Source: Hyaloperonospora brassicae (lineage: Eukaryota > Oomycota > Peronosporomycetes > Peronosporales > Peronosporaceae). From it: a DNA stretch of 64,000 nt. Under the pieces are notes generated by a model. It made no database searches and had not been told where the DNA came from. It saw nothing but the letters and a program-made list of their open reading frames with translations. Where the stretch lies: assembly GCA_947650285.1 (NCBI GenBank), contig CANTFL010001450.1:62001-126000 (forward strand), read 5' to 3'. A program made the position numbers and the translations under genes. Shown in pieces: positions 35,887 to 47,880 of the stretch. Numbering within the stretch: the first letter of the stretch is position 1; every line of letters starts with the position of its first letter.

Positions 35887-36662
35887 GACGCGCCCATTGC
35901 CAGGAGTCAGTCATCTCGGCCTCGAGACCCCATTTCACGCGTGACAAGCGACAAAGTCGCTGGTGTCTGTGGTATACGCAGGCAACAACCCCATGGACGC
36001 GCTCTTTCGCGTCAACTACGAGTGATGACGTCGACCGTTGCGTCTCGGTGCTTGACGTTCAACATCAACCACCTGGTGCTCGTGAACGCGGCTGCACGCG
36101 TCACGAGGTGCGCGTTTTATTCGCGGGGAGACCAGACCGAATCTTCCTGACCAGGCCGAACGTTCGCGTTCAGGCGCTTGTTGCAGTTTACAACTACTAC
36201 CAACGACCGACTAGAGACGTTGCACAGAGGTTTGTTTTCCTTGTTGTAGTTGGTCGTTGTCGCTGTGTCTACACGCGTTCTGCTGTTCCGTCCGAGAACT
36301 TTCAAGTCGGACAAGTCCGTGCAAACAGACTCTCGCGTGGTGCCGTTTCTACGCACGACAACAGCACGACCGCCTGTATCCATATAAACGCACATCCATA
36401 CAAACAAACAAACAAACGGACATACAAACGAACAAATAGACATACAAACAAACACACACTTCTGCCTACCTATCTACCCAAGTCACCCTTTGGGCAGCTC
36501 TTTTGGCAGATCATTCACTAAAAAGCTACAGAAGACGAGGATCTCTTGCCCACAAACGTGTCGTCCGCTTTGCCATTCTGCATCCGAGTTACTGCTGGAT
36601 CGACTGCATCACTTTTTGTTTTTAGCGTTGTGGGTCTCTCTCGACGACGTTAGCAGCACGAT
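35188..36662. other. Intergenic with several simple repeats, lipin promoter
   Basis: The region includes a GA repeat at about 35,323-35,348, a TTG repeat of about fifteen units at about 35,843-35,887 and a degenerate ACAA-type repeat at 36,396-36,456. A TCATTCACTAA initiator-like site at 36,511 lies about 150 bases before the lipin start. No gene is seen. Confidence 0.5.
35843..35887. repeat. TTG trinucleotide repeat
   Basis: About fifteen perfect TTG units occur between LRAT-like copy 2 and lipin. Confidence 0.85.
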
Positions 36663-38825
36663 ATGAACGTGCTCCACTCGGTGAAGGACTACGTGACTAA
36701 CGTGTTCAACGAACACGACTCGCGCGCAGGAGCGATCGACGTCGTGGCTGTGCAACAACCGGATGGGTCGCTGCTCTGCTCGCCGTTTTGCGTGCACTTT
36801 GGCCCATTGCACAATAACGTCAAGCAGGACGAGAGACGGCATGTGGCGGTTGAAGTCAATGGTCAAGTTGTAGACAGTGTGCAGCTGAAGGTACCGTGGG
36901 ATGTGTGTGACGAGCTTGCAACAAAATTTGGTGGTGACGACGGTCTTGAACGATATCGTTAACGGATACCTTTGCTTGTGGCTGTGCTTTGCGCTCGCTC
37001 TCGTTGTTGATGCCAACTTGTGTAGGTGGGGGTTGATGGAGAGGCCTATTTTGTGCATCCAGTGCACGACAGCGTCGATGAAGACGATTACGTGACCTCA
37101 TCCGCGTTGCTAAGTCCTGACGGTAGTAGCGTAGGGGACACGAGTGAAGTGGATGCGAGCGACTCGTTTGTTGCAAACGACAATGGCTTTGAACCCGAAG
37201 AGGAAGATGCTGAACAGGGGCTGAGACGATGGACGTGGGGATCGAGCATGCAGCCAGTTGCAGTATCTGACACAGAAGGTGCAGTACGAGAGGACAAATG
37301 GCGGCCGATGCTTGGAGAGAGCGCGTCCATGTACTTTGATGCCGTGGACATTGAAGCTGCAGACAGAGACGATGTCCAGAACTTCTGCAATCATCCGTCC
37401 ATGTCGCTCTGTGGTCATTTGCTGGATGAAGTCAAAGTAGAGGAAGACGTGCATCGTGTTTTCACTGAGCATCTCGTCACGTTTGACGTGTTCCGAGCAA
37501 ACGCAGCATGTATCCTGACAGACCCGAGGTTGCGGTTTTTCGTGGATGGGAAAGTGGCGTTGTATGATGCAGACATGCAAGCGTACCTCACTTCTCGCGT
37601 GTTGTTCCCGTATGCTCACCATTTGCCAGTAGCTGCTTCACCACGAGGTGTCAACAAAGACACGAATGTATTGGACACATTGACAGATCTGCAGGTAGCC
37701 ACTGCAGCAGGTCAAGTCGAGGTTTATGACGATGGCGATAAGCATACCGAGTCTGCATTTACTGCTCGCGCTGTACTTGTGCGTGAACCTGTTGCATTGG
37801 CCTCGTCCGACAAAGTTTGCAGCGATGACGGTGCTTCGACTCAAGATACTGCTAGCGTTACTAGCGAGTCATACTGTCGACAGAGCTTGAGACCTACTCA
37901 AGAAGAACTGCTGGCAATGGGGTTGCGCGTCGGTACCAACGAGATCGCGTTTGTGCTACGATCTCTTCACGCGGCAAACGAAGTGACTCGCGTCACGGCG
38001 AATGTGTACCTATGGCCCGTGACAGCAAAGATTGTGATTGCTCAGATTGATGGAGCGATCTCGAGTCGAGCTGCGACTGGCAGCATGTTTAAGCGCAGGG
38101 ATCCAGCTGCCATGCACCCCGGAGCAGTCGAGTTTTACGCAAACCTGGTACAAAGCGGCTATCAGGTCGTGTACGTCACGTGTCGCGGTCTCTCGCAGAC
38201 CAAGTTGATCGACACGTTGCTGAGTCGAAAGAAAATTGGAGAGGATGGAGAGAGAATGGCACTACCGATGGGTCCTGTTCTGTTTGCACCCGACTGCTTT
38301 CTCACAACAAGGTCGACCAAGAAGACTATGGACACTTCAGCTTTCCAAGTGGATGCTCTCGATGCTTTGCGGTCTCTCTTTCCTCGCTGTGTCAACCCGT
38401 TCTACGCGGCATTTGGCACAACTCGGGCTGATAGCAGTGTGTTTTCGCAACTGGGTGTGTTTGCAGGGAAGGTGTTTATTGTCGACGCTACGAGCGGAAG
38501 GCTACGACATAATTATTTGATGGACTTCCAGGAGTCGTACGAAAGCCTCGTGCATCGAATGGACACTATGTTTCCACCCGTTTACTCGCCGATGATACAG
38601 ATCTCCAACTCTGTCCAACTAAGTGCCGAGTTAGCCATGGAACCACTTCAGAGGATGAGTACACATCTAGGTGCATCGTTGATCAAGAACAAAGAACGTT
38701 TCGTGTCCGACGCAGTGGCGTCGTTAGTCCGAACACGAAGTCTTGCGGACGAGGCGTTCAACGACGTCAACTTTTGGCGCATTGAGCCAGGCATTGTCGA
38801 CGCCGTCGGTGGCGCTACTGATTAA
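36663..38825 (+). CDS. LPIN: Lipin-family protein with degenerate phosphatase motif, 675 aa, two exons
   Basis: Exon 1 (36,663-36,890) encodes the N-LIP domain (VVAVQQPDGSLLCSPFCVHF, VAVEVNGQVVDSVQLK). A 135-base intron (GTACCG to TGTAG) follows, and exon 2 (37,026-38,825) resumes with VGVDGEAYFVHP in phase. The C-LIP part is clear: NEIAFVLRS, HPGAVEFYANLVQSGYQVVY, GPVLFAPDCFL, LFPRCVNPFYAAFGTT. Active lipins are Mg-dependent phosphatidate phosphatases that use a DIDGT motif. Here the matching site reads VIAQIDGAISS (about residues 413-423), so the first, nucleophilic Asp is Gln and the Thr is Ala. The second Asp remains. The conserved Arg-containing YVTCRGLSQT and a later Asp also remain. 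The protein is therefore probably catalytically dead, with a regulatory or membrane-scaffold role inferred. There are no stops or frameshifts, so it is under selection. Confidence 0.88.
36891..37025 (+). other. Lipin intron
   Basis: The GTACCG donor and TGTAG acceptor join two phase-0 exons at the expected point in the N-LIP domain (VQLK to VGVDGEA). Confidence 0.8.
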
Positions 38826-41800
38826 CGATCCCAGGAATCGAAATTACGTTTGATGAAGGCACCTGATGTGCACACTCGGTCGAGGATACTGCGATTGGTT
38901 GTGCAAGTGATACACAAGTCGACAAGAGGTCATCGGAGATAGCAACGATCGAGTCGTGCGTACTAGTCAGAGCGGATTGACTGACAGTAAAATGCAGCGC
39001 GAAACAATGGAGAGCTGCTTGCTCACAATGGGCAATTGTCAAGAACGTCCTTTTGGATTGCTTTGAGCGCACTTCGACGACGCCATGGTCGAAGACGATG
39101 TAGTCGATGTGTATGCGTCTGATACTGGTTGCTACAACAGAAGAGGCCGTAACCTGCTTGGAACAAATGCATTAACGACAGTCTCAGCCTGAACGAAAAT
39201 GTGCATGCTGGAGCTTGGGTGGAAGATTGAACGCATCGGCGCTACACTTTGATCCCCTTCATCGTCTTCGAGGTCACGCCTTCTGTCCGACATGTCCATC
39301 GGATCGTAGTCAATAGCGGCAGCGGATAGCAAATGCATGCGCTGACTGTAGCCAGTGCTTACGAAGACCCATCGGATGTTGGAGATTGGACGTTGGTCCA
39401 AGACCAGCACGACTGATGATCGCATCGAGCGAAGCTGATGCTATAGAGCTGAGTCGCTTGGACCTCAGACACGCGACACTTCCGCAGCCAGTCGATTGTC
39501 AAGTCTCCGAGCTAAGAGAACTTTGTCAGTTCTTTTTCGCTTGGGGGAGACAAAGACTGTCAAGCTCGGCAGTTGAACATGTGCTTGCAGACTACAACTG
39601 CAACATATCGTCACTTTAGGTCGGAGACCGTGCCAAGACCGTAAAAATAAATGTAAACTGAAGAAGATCAATGTCTGCGAGCAACGCAACAACACAGAGA
39701 GAGGTATTTGTCGAGGAAGTACACGTGCAACTGCTAGTGCACTGTCGTTGAGTAGCAAGAACGCACTTCCATACGCTCAATCCGTGAAACAACAACAACT
39801 GCACGAAAGGAGCAAAAGTGTTGACTAGCGCTGCAATCGGTGCGGACAACAGAAGCAGCTTGAGCCTAAGTAAAACGACGTTCCTCTACTGCAGCGACCA
39901 AAAGTCGATCGTAGCTGGAGGTCTAAGTCAATTGTTGCTTCGTCACCAAAGAAGTTCAGTCGTGACTAGTCGAGTCTGCCAAGTCGCAAGATAAGTGCTG
40001 AGCATTTCTTTGCCTTGGATCATGCCGAAAGACAGCCGTGTCAGTATGGCTTTATCGACTAAGCGAAGTGTGCTAGCTATCTGCAGATGATAAATGAGGC
40101 GATGGCTACAGCAAAGTTCAGACTGAGGCATGCTGACATGCGCAGCGTCTGTCTAAGACTTAGGCAATCTGAGGAACGTCCGTCACTGTCGAAATCTGCT
40201 AACGCCCTTGCACTTCGATCTTACCACTGACCACAAAAGTGTATCTTTGTGTTCGACAGCCGAAGCGCAGATGCTGTCATGGGCCCGTCGAGTTGACTAT
40301 CACAGTCGATCATACCGTCAGTGTGTTTCACCGCTGATCGAAAAGATCATCGCAGCCATTCGTTGTACTACTACAACGCCCGACTAGAAGTATCAGGATC
40401 CTGCGGGATGCATGTGCAAATGTTCGAATGCCGCGTCTCCAAACGTTCGATATCATGCAAAAGCCTACCCGTTGATCTCCGAATTTTTTATTGGAACGAA
40501 TTGATGCGATTAACCTGATGCAGCCCATGCATAACACTGCTCCTCGCTTCGCTGCTCACAATCAGAGAGAATTTATTCGGACAACAAGGATTGATGGTCT
40601 AGTTGCAGCAATAGCTTCCGACCAAGATACTTTTGCTGTCTACTACCGAGCAAAACGTTGCAAGATGTATCTCGTGTTCGCAGCACAAAAAGATAAGCAC
40701 ATGATCAATTGTAGGCGAGAAGCTATAGCAGCTTGTTCGTTGTGCGTGTGTTCGTAAGGCTCATGAGGGCCGAGTATACCTCAGACGGACATGAATAGTG
40801 TGACGGCTGTCAACGCATCGCTTGTGGTAGACAAGCTCAGGAAGATGACGAACCGACGGAGCTTTGAGTCTTTGTCTATGTGAAAGAGGTACCGCAAGCG
40901 CCGTTCCGCCAATATCAGACTCTTCTCGACAGTGTTTACGCTGAGTCTACAAATGACATGTCAAGCTGCGATGAAGTCCATGATGCCGTCGCCAGCACCT
41001 ACGTCTGCACCTATTCTGCAATCAGTTGCAGGAGGTGCGATGTGATAGCTGTTCAGCGCGGGTGTCTGCAGACATCCCACTAGAAAGGTTTTCGGATGAG
41101 AGATGCAGTGCCATTCGAATCTCTCGAACGGCTTGCCTGTTTCTTCTCATTCGTATGACCTTGTTACACGTGTTGAACCGTGGTCTTAGTGTATCATCGC
41201 AGTGCGCAGTCAGTGCGAGGATGAATTCTCCATCCTGATTGCTCACAGACGTCTCGTTGCTATTGCCGCCCTAGTGATTTTACCACTGGCACTTTCGCTT
41301 GCGCTGTATTCGAATTCGTCGCTGATGATCATTTGCTGATATGCTCAACTATGATGAGGACTGAGCGCATTGCATGCAACATCGATATCGCAGGACTCTG
41401 CTGTGATCCATCACTTCCACAGACTGTAGCATCGCTTCGTGAACGTTTCATTGTCCACTTCGTGCTAGCAACCAAGACCTACTTCATTGCACAGATCCTG
41501 TTTTGTTCGAGCGCTTCGAGGCAATGACGATCGTATTCTACAATGCTTTAGGAAGCAGCACTATCAAACTCTGTTAAACATACCACATCGACGCTTTCCA
41601 ATCGTCTTCAGGTCGAACTCACCGCGTTCTCCATCGCTGCAGTCACGGACATGCTGCGTACGTTTCGCTCTGATGTCAAACCAAGAGGAAGCGTTAGAAA
41701 AGGCTCCCTAGTTCTTTCCTTAAACGTGCTGGTAACTTTCTGTGCAGACCTCGACTTTTTCGCATTTGTTTACCCTTTGGTCCATCGGGCGTATACACTC

Positions 41801-42431
41801 GCTATGCTTCCCAAGAAACGTTGCTGAATCATCACGCATTCGCAAGTCATGCTCTTACGTTCCAAGGAGATGATGTGAGACGCAGCAGTCGACAGTCTCG
41901 TGCGCACATGTGACAACGACACCAGTGCCAAAACTCACTAAGTTCATTTGAGTGGATGCCACGTATGGATCCGTGGCTTGCGTGTTTTCTGCCTCAGCCT
42001 CATTCGAATGCAAGACCCCTTGCTTAGACACAACTTTGACCGAACACGACCACACGCTCGTCGTACAGTGTAGTCGACTCCGTACAGATATGTTTTGCAT
42101 AGCACATTCGATAGGGCTTCAGCGACTCTCGTTGCTTGCTATATAGTACAAGTGCGAGGACGTACAACAGTCAGCTTCGCATCATACGTCACATCGATCA
42201 GACGACGGTGTCAAGAAGGTCACAAAAGATACAAACACCGTCACCCATTCGCTCGCCTGACAGCATGCAGGTCCTCGATACTGTTGGTCCGAAATCGCTT
42301 TGACATTTGCCTTCACGTCTTCAGCCGTTAGCTGGCGGCCCTTTAGCTACGCCGCGGTCCTGATTACGCATCTTTCGTTACGTAACGAGCAGACTGTTTT
42401 GTCCCATCTCACGTCACCGTGTTGACTACAG
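38826..42431. other. Gene-poor region, nothing recognised
   Basis: No frame reaches 110 codons and none shows a domain. Codon composition is unlike the flanking genes, and stops are frequent in every frame. Confidence 0.5.
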
Positions 42432-42709
42432 ACCAACTCACTCGGTGAGAAGGCCGACAAAACCGATGTCGGGGAATGCCCACTGGCGTACGCGACTAAA
42501 AGTGCATGCAAGATGTGGGTGTTTCAAATCAGCGGCTGGCTGGATGCGTCCGTCATCGAGACTCAGGAAGACGTCAGCGTGGCAAAGATCGTCGCAAGTC
42601 GAAAATGGACTTCAGATCGAGGCCAGCGGGCCCGGAGATTCCGAAGGATTGCAAGATCCACGTGGCAGGTGCCATGAAAACCACAGGAGTGGCTGCGCTT
42701 GCCTTCTGA
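42432..42709 (+). pseudogene. Decayed coding fragment, unknown family
   Basis: After a CTACAG acceptor-like site the plus strand reads a convincing protein stretch of about 57 residues without a start (including GEKADKTDVGECPLAYATK and MWVFQISGWLDASVIE). The reading sense then seems to move to the frame ending PKDCKIHVAGAMKTTGVAAL before a stop at 42,709. Frame changes without splice sites suggest a broken gene. No family is recognised. Confidence 0.35.
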
Positions 42710-44380
42710 TTTTTTCTGTTGCTACAGATAGGCGAATCGAATCGAAGGCTGCGCTTGGCTCCTCACTGTAGCTAACGATGGTACCCTTGAGTTGGTAGAA
42801 GGAGAGGTAGCTCGTTGCGGATCGGATCTGGAAACAATAGCGCACACGAGTCGCTAGCTTTGGGGTACATGCTCTCCCTCCTTCATAGCCGATGAATGTG
42901 ACTGTGATGCCTCTGCTCGGACGCAAAAAAACCAGAGTGCAGCCCCCTCCCCTCTCAATCGACTGCCAGGCGTTTCGACAGCACGACTGTCTGTATCAAA
43001 GTGCATTACGTGCAGACCGTTTGGGGACGAGAAGGCGTCACGATTAGGTCCAACAGCCACGAAACTCAAGCCACACTCAGCCACAGTCGATCTTTGCCCG
43101 ACTGCTTCGATCGCATTGTTCGCGACTGCTGATACCGTCTCAGGGCGATCCGGCAACCCGAGCGACACACGACAGTCCTGACGTTTCCGAGCACCACGCG
43201 ACTGCCGTGTTCGAGTTGATCTTGCGCGGGAACAGAGCAGCCCACGGCTTCAATTATTTCGCTGGCTGTTGAGGGTACTTGACGTTGTCGCGTACGGACT
43301 TACTCAGACTCTCCTCGCACGCGCGAGGCTGGAAAGGGCCAGAACATCGGGAAGCGTTATCCATAGTGTATCAGAGCGTAGCCAGTGTAGAGACGGCACG
43401 TTTGTGATCAGATGAGAAATGTCCACGTCGGTCATGTCGCGGCGAAGGCGCATGTCTTGACTGAGAGCCTCCACTGACTTGACCCGGCAGCTGGAGGTCG
43501 ACACCTACGTGGCTGCGTGCAGCGTCTCGAGCGTCCCCTGCATGTCACACGGACGTCGAAGCAGCAAGCGATAACAGTATCACTCGGCGGTACAACGAGC
43601 AGAAATGCCAGCAACTGTGGAAATGTGCCAGCACGATATGTCACGGTCCGTGGCCAGCACAGCACAGCACAGCACCGCTTGAACAGACGCGCCGGTCATG
43701 TGCTTTCAGCCCACGTGGTGGTATCCACCGGCTGCTGACCAGTGGCCACCCCGACCCCAATTGCACGTGAACCAAACGACAACGTCCTCAGACTCGATAG
43801 CTTTTGGCTGCATGGCAATGATCCAACGGTACAGCATGCGCTTCACCTCCAGGTCATTGTCGGTCGAGATGCTGCCACGGTCCGAAGCAGCACTGGAGGT
43901 GCTTCTTGGCGCAGCTGTACCCCCACCACGCAGCTGTACTCAACACCAGTGACGGTGTGAGGACATTGATGACGATGATGGATGGCTGGGCAGCAGTGAC
44001 AATCACAGTCGCCCACCGTCGTCGAGAAGCTAAAGGTCAAGTGCCAAAAAGAACGCAATCCAAGCGACTGCGTGATCCATCGCCCCGTGTCCTGCCTGTT
44101 TGAAAAAGAACTCGAGGGCCTTCGCCCGTGATGGTGCGACTTCTGTCTGTCTCTTTGCTGCGTCGCCGCAGTCGCACTGATGAGACCCGTCACGACCACT
44201 CGTGCTGGCCGTTTCGTACCAGTGTCTGGCAAGCGCAATGACCAGCACCAGTTGCTCTGCAGCTCTCTCTGCACTGAGGCCAGCGAGCTACCGAGTCAAA
44301 GGTCTACTTGTCGGAACCATCACCCCGCCATCCATCCTCCATCCATCCATCTGTCCTTCTCTCCTTCCTCTCTTCTCCAT

Positions 44381-44420
44381 TCCTTCCTTCCTGCCTTCCT
44401 TCCTTCCTTCCTTCCTTCCA
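44381..44420. repeat. TTCC tetranucleotide repeat
   Basis: About nine TTCC units, one interrupted by TGCC, occur in the gap upstream of the ankyrin gene. Confidence 0.8.
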
Positions 44421-44793
44421 AGCACAGTCAATAAACGACTGAGATTCTTCGCTACGCATCGTGTGCTCCCACCTCGCGAGGGCTCTGACAACGCGCAAGG
44501 GGTTGAAGCACGTCGTCGTTTTCGTAGCTACTCACGTTAAACGACAGGCGGGCGGTGGCAATAACCAGTGAAACAACCGCGTCGGGCGGCGTATGGTCAG
44601 CAGAGCGTCTGCACGAGTGTGATCCCGTGTCTCCAGGCTGTGCACGGGCCATCTGGCGCGCGAGATCAACGCAATGGAGCAAAGCAGCGCCTTTACACGT
44701 TCGTCGCTTGTTGTGCAGGGCGCGACATGTGCGCGTGGATCACAGTGATGTGGAAAGGTGGAGGCGCTGCTACATTGAAGACAAGACGACAGA

Positions 44794-44830
44794 CGGACGG
44801 ACGGACGGACGGACGGACCGACCGACCGAA
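44794..44830. repeat. GGAC/CGAC tetranucleotide repeat
   Basis: About six GGAC units turn into CGAC units. The flanks are purine-rich. Confidence 0.8.
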
Positions 44831-45275
44831 AGACAGGAAAACGAGGAACGAAGGGGAAAAGGGACAGAGGGAGGAGGAGGAGGAGGAGGCGGAGGAAGGG
44901 ATCAACTTGTGGGTGCAGCTCCTTTTTTGCCGCCACTCGCCATAGTTGGCCACCCGACGCGCTGTCGCCGTTCCAAGTTCAGTGCGCAGACTGAAACGAA
45001 GCTCCAAAAACATGCAAACCTCTTGAATCCGAGAGATACAACCGCGCGGCGCCGGTGCGGCCGTCCGCTTACTTCACGCACACGGGTCGCCCGCTGGTCC
45101 GTTTGCTGCGTCCGTAGCTTGCGCCGTCGCTGGCCACTTTGCAATTTGCCACGTCGCTCGCACGCACGCACTCGAGTCGCAGCGTAGCAGCAGCAACAGT
45201 CGCAACAGCGCTTGACTCGTTGTTTCGTGGCTGTCTCGAGAGGTAGCAATAGCGCTACGTGTTGCACTGCACGGC

Positions 45276-45290
45276 CTCTCATTCCGTCCA
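45276..45290 (+). promoter_or_regulatory. Initiator-like site of the ankyrin gene
   Basis: CTCTCATTCCGTCC resembles the oomycete initiator and lies about 25-35 bases before the ATG at 45,312. Confidence 0.35.
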
Positions 45291-45311
45291 TCCATTCCAT
45301 CGATACATTCC

Positions 45312-47273
45312 ATGCAGCTCCAGCTCTTGTCTTCCGACGAGCCCCTCGTGCCGTCCGCGCCGCTGAAACTGCGGGCCAACGAGCTGCGCCATCGCACGCC
45401 TCAGCGCGTCGAGCTCTTGCGCCAACGCACTGCCGTCGCGTTTGACCACCAGACGATTGACCTGCGCCAAGCGTTTCGGACAGCACCAGAGCCAGTGACA
45501 ATCGCGCTGCCGGCGTCCCAGAGCTGCGCGAGTATCCTTCGGAACCGGTCCACGTCCGCGTCGCTGGCGTCCATCGCGAGCGTCCCCGAAGCACACAGGC
45601 ACAAGGAGCTCTTGAAGAAGAAGAAGAAAAAGGTGTCGTTCGTCCAGACGGAGCCAGAGCACGAGCTCGAGCACGCGAGTGCCTCAGGCAGTAGCAGCAG
45701 CAGCGGCAGCACTCCCGACGACCACTGCAGCTGCCAGAGTTTGCGCCCGATGGGTCCGATCCGCACGATGCCGTCGCCGATCCACGCGTCCTGCAGGCGC
45801 GCCGAGCTCCAGGCGCTCAAGCACTTGCTGAGCTTTTACTTTGGCACCGACTTGATCAAGCTCGTGAACTCGAGCTGCGCCTGTGGCCGCACGCCGCTGG
45901 AAGTGGCCTGTGAAACAGGCAGCACAAAGATTGTCAAGTTGCTGCTCAAGCGCCACGCCGATCCAAATGGCACTGGGAGCTGGTACCGCCCGTCCAGAGC
46001 TCTTCGGCAGCCCACGACATTGTCGAGTCACCTTCGGAACCACAGGAGACGCAATGGCGACGCTGTCGTTGCATTGCAGCAGACTCGACGGACGTGCGTT
46101 GGCATTGCGTGCAAGAACCGGAGACTGGACATTCTCGAGCTCTTGATGCGGTACGGCGCTCGGATCGACGAAGATGCTCTGGTGATGGCTGCAAGTCACG
46201 GACACGAGGACGTGGTACGCACGTTGGTGACGTTTGCAAACGTGGATGCCCGAAAGCGGACGAGCGCAGTGCACCACCTCTTTTACAAGAAGGGCGCAGA
46301 GGCGCACGAACGCACCCACGTCCCGTTGATCTCGAGCTCGTCGCTGCAGAAGGCGTGCTCGGCAGCAGCACTGGAACACGCGGGCTTGATCCGCGTATTG
46401 CTCGGGGGCGGCAAAGACGCCGCGTCGAGGGCGAACATCGTCCAGTGTGCATTTGACGCCGTGCGGTTATCAGACTACCGCTTGCTCAAGTGTCTGACCA
46501 GGATGTACGATCCCCGACTGTTGCTGGACGCACGCGAGAAGTCGTCACAGAGCTCGCTGCTGCATTTGGCAGTGAAGAACGACAGCGCTAGGGCCGTCAT
46601 GCTTCTGGTCAAGATGGGGGCTGACGTGCACGCTCGAGACGGCAGTGGCATTGTGCCGCTGTACTTGGCCTGCGCCCGTGGCCAAGAAGCGGTGGTCCAG
46701 ACTCTGCTCGGGAAAGGAGCCAAGTGCACAGCCGTCGGACCCAGTGGCGAGACCGCGCTGCACATTGCGGCCCAAGAGAACCAGCTTGCTTGCGTGAAGC
46801 TCCTGCTTGAAGTGGGGAAGGTGCCGGTGGACGACGTGACACACGATGGCTGCACGGCGCTCCATTTGGCGTCTCAGCGCGGTAACACCGCCGTTGCTGC
46901 GTGTCTGCTGGACCACGGGGCCAACGTGGATGCCGTGACACTCGGCAACGAGTCCCCTCTGCTCAAAGCCAGCCGCATGAGCCAGCTTCAGACCGTCGAG
47001 CTGCTCCTTTCGCGCAACGCGAGCGCGCAGCCCGTCGTGGTGACGTCGAGGACGTCAGAGCAGCAGTTGACAGTCGCTAGTGGTCCTCCTTTCGCGTCTT
47101 CTTCGTCGAACTTGTCGGGATCAGGAGCGCAGTTGCCTCGACGACGATCGTGGTCGTCATCAGGCCATGACTCGCACCGGAACAATAGCAAGCACAGCGA
47201 GCACATGTTCATCACCAAGTCCAGCACGCACACATCATTGAAGCACTGGTTCCGCTCCATGCTGAACAACTGA
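45312..47273 (+). CDS. Ankyrin-repeat protein with PP1-docking-like KVSF motif (MYPT-like), 653 aa
   Basis: The first 150 residues are mostly disordered and basic. They contain LKKKKKKVSFVQTE (KVSF at 107-110), which fits the RVxF motif that docks protein phosphatase 1. About eight ankyrin repeats follow between residues 165 and 600, clearest in the second half (GETALHIAAQENQLACVKLL, DGCTALHLASQRGNTAVAAC). In animal myosin phosphatase targeting subunits, a KVKF motif directly precedes ankyrin repeats, and PP1 binds both. Here the motif is about 60 residues before the repeats, so a PP1-targeting role is an inference. A Ser-rich, basic tail follows. There is no intron. The ATG at 45,312 is the first in frame. 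Its 3' end faces the Cdc6-like gene. Confidence 0.75.
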   Translation: MQLQLLSSDEPLVPSAPLKLRANELRHRTPQRVELLRQRTAVAFDHQTIDLRQAFRTAPEPVTIALPASQSCASILRNRSTSASLASIASVPEAHRHKELLKKKKKKVSFVQTEPEHELEHASASGSSSSSGSTPDDHCSCQSLRPMGPIRTMPSPIHASCRRAELQALKHLLSFYFGTDLIKLVNSSCACGRTPLEVACETGSTKIVKLLLKRHADPNGTGSWYRPSRALRQPTTLSSHLRNHRRRNGDAVVALQQTRRTCVGIACKNRRLDILELLMRYGARIDEDALVMAASHGHEDVVRTLVTFANVDARKRTSAVHHLFYKKGAEAHERTHVPLISSSSLQKACSAAALEHAGLIRVLLGGGKDAASRANIVQCAFDAVRLSDYRLLKCLTRMYDPRLLLDAREKSSQSSLLHLAVKNDSARAVMLLVKMGADVHARDGSGIVPLYLACARGQEAVVQTLLGKGAKCTAVGPSGETALHIAAQENQLACVKLLLEVGKVPVDDVTHDGCTALHLASQRGNTAVAACLLDHGANVDAVTLGNESPLLKASRMSQLQTVELLLSRNASAQPVVVTSRTSEQQLTVASGPPFASSSSNLSGSGAQLPRRRSWSSSGHDSHRNNSKHSEHMFITKSSTHTSLKHWFRSMLNN

Positions 47274-47880
47274 GCTCGAGGAAGTAACACCTCCTCAACT
47301 CGACTGGACCGGCACGCGTCAAGGATGATGCACCAAGCGATTGGTCTGCCACGCCGGACCCACACACAGCCCACACCCACACCCACACACAACCCACGAG
47401 CTGTACAGTATTCTCGCCGCCTAGTCAGAGCGCCGAGATATGTGTTAGATCCACTAATTTACCGCTATTTTGACCATTCGCCCGCCTTGTTTAGACGTAC
47501 ATGCGCCACACGAAAACTGCGCCTGGAGGTAGGCACGATGTGTGACACGAGAGGCGGCACTGCATTGCAACACGGATGAGCAGAGGTTACAGAGGTTACA
47601 GCCAACACGTCTTTACCCGCATCCGATCCGCATGTGGGTATCCGTGTATCTCATGTCTCCTGCTCGTGTGTCCGTGTTGCTGAACTGTGGACAGGCGCGC
47701 TTCAATCTTACGGTAGCACCTTTAGTAATCTCTCCCCCGCACGACTCTTGAACAAGCAAAGCATGTAAGAGCACGCGGTCAACTTTCATCGTCAGCTTAT
47801 TATGTCGGCGAATGATGAATACCCAAGCGACAAAGGCCGCAACGTCCGTTACCACGACACCTACGTCCACTGCTGAGCCA
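47274..47880. other. Convergent intergenic region
   Basis: This stretch separates the ankyrin gene from the Cdc6-like gene, both ending here. It has a CA-rich run (47,358-47,394) and otherwise no feature. Confidence 0.5.

Larger units (their letters stand above)
42710..45270. other. Gene-poor region with possible minus-strand remnants and simple repeats
   Basis: On the minus strand, 43,907-43,760 (including DNDLEVKRMLYRWIIAMQPK), 43,504-43,304 and 43,168-42,854 read like pieces of protein. They are in different frames and I cannot join them by splice sites. They may be exons of one unrecognised gene or relics. Simple repeats include CCTT units at 44,381-44,420, GGAC/CGAC units at 44,795-44,830 and GAG/GGA at 44,868-44,895. 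Confidence 0.35.
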
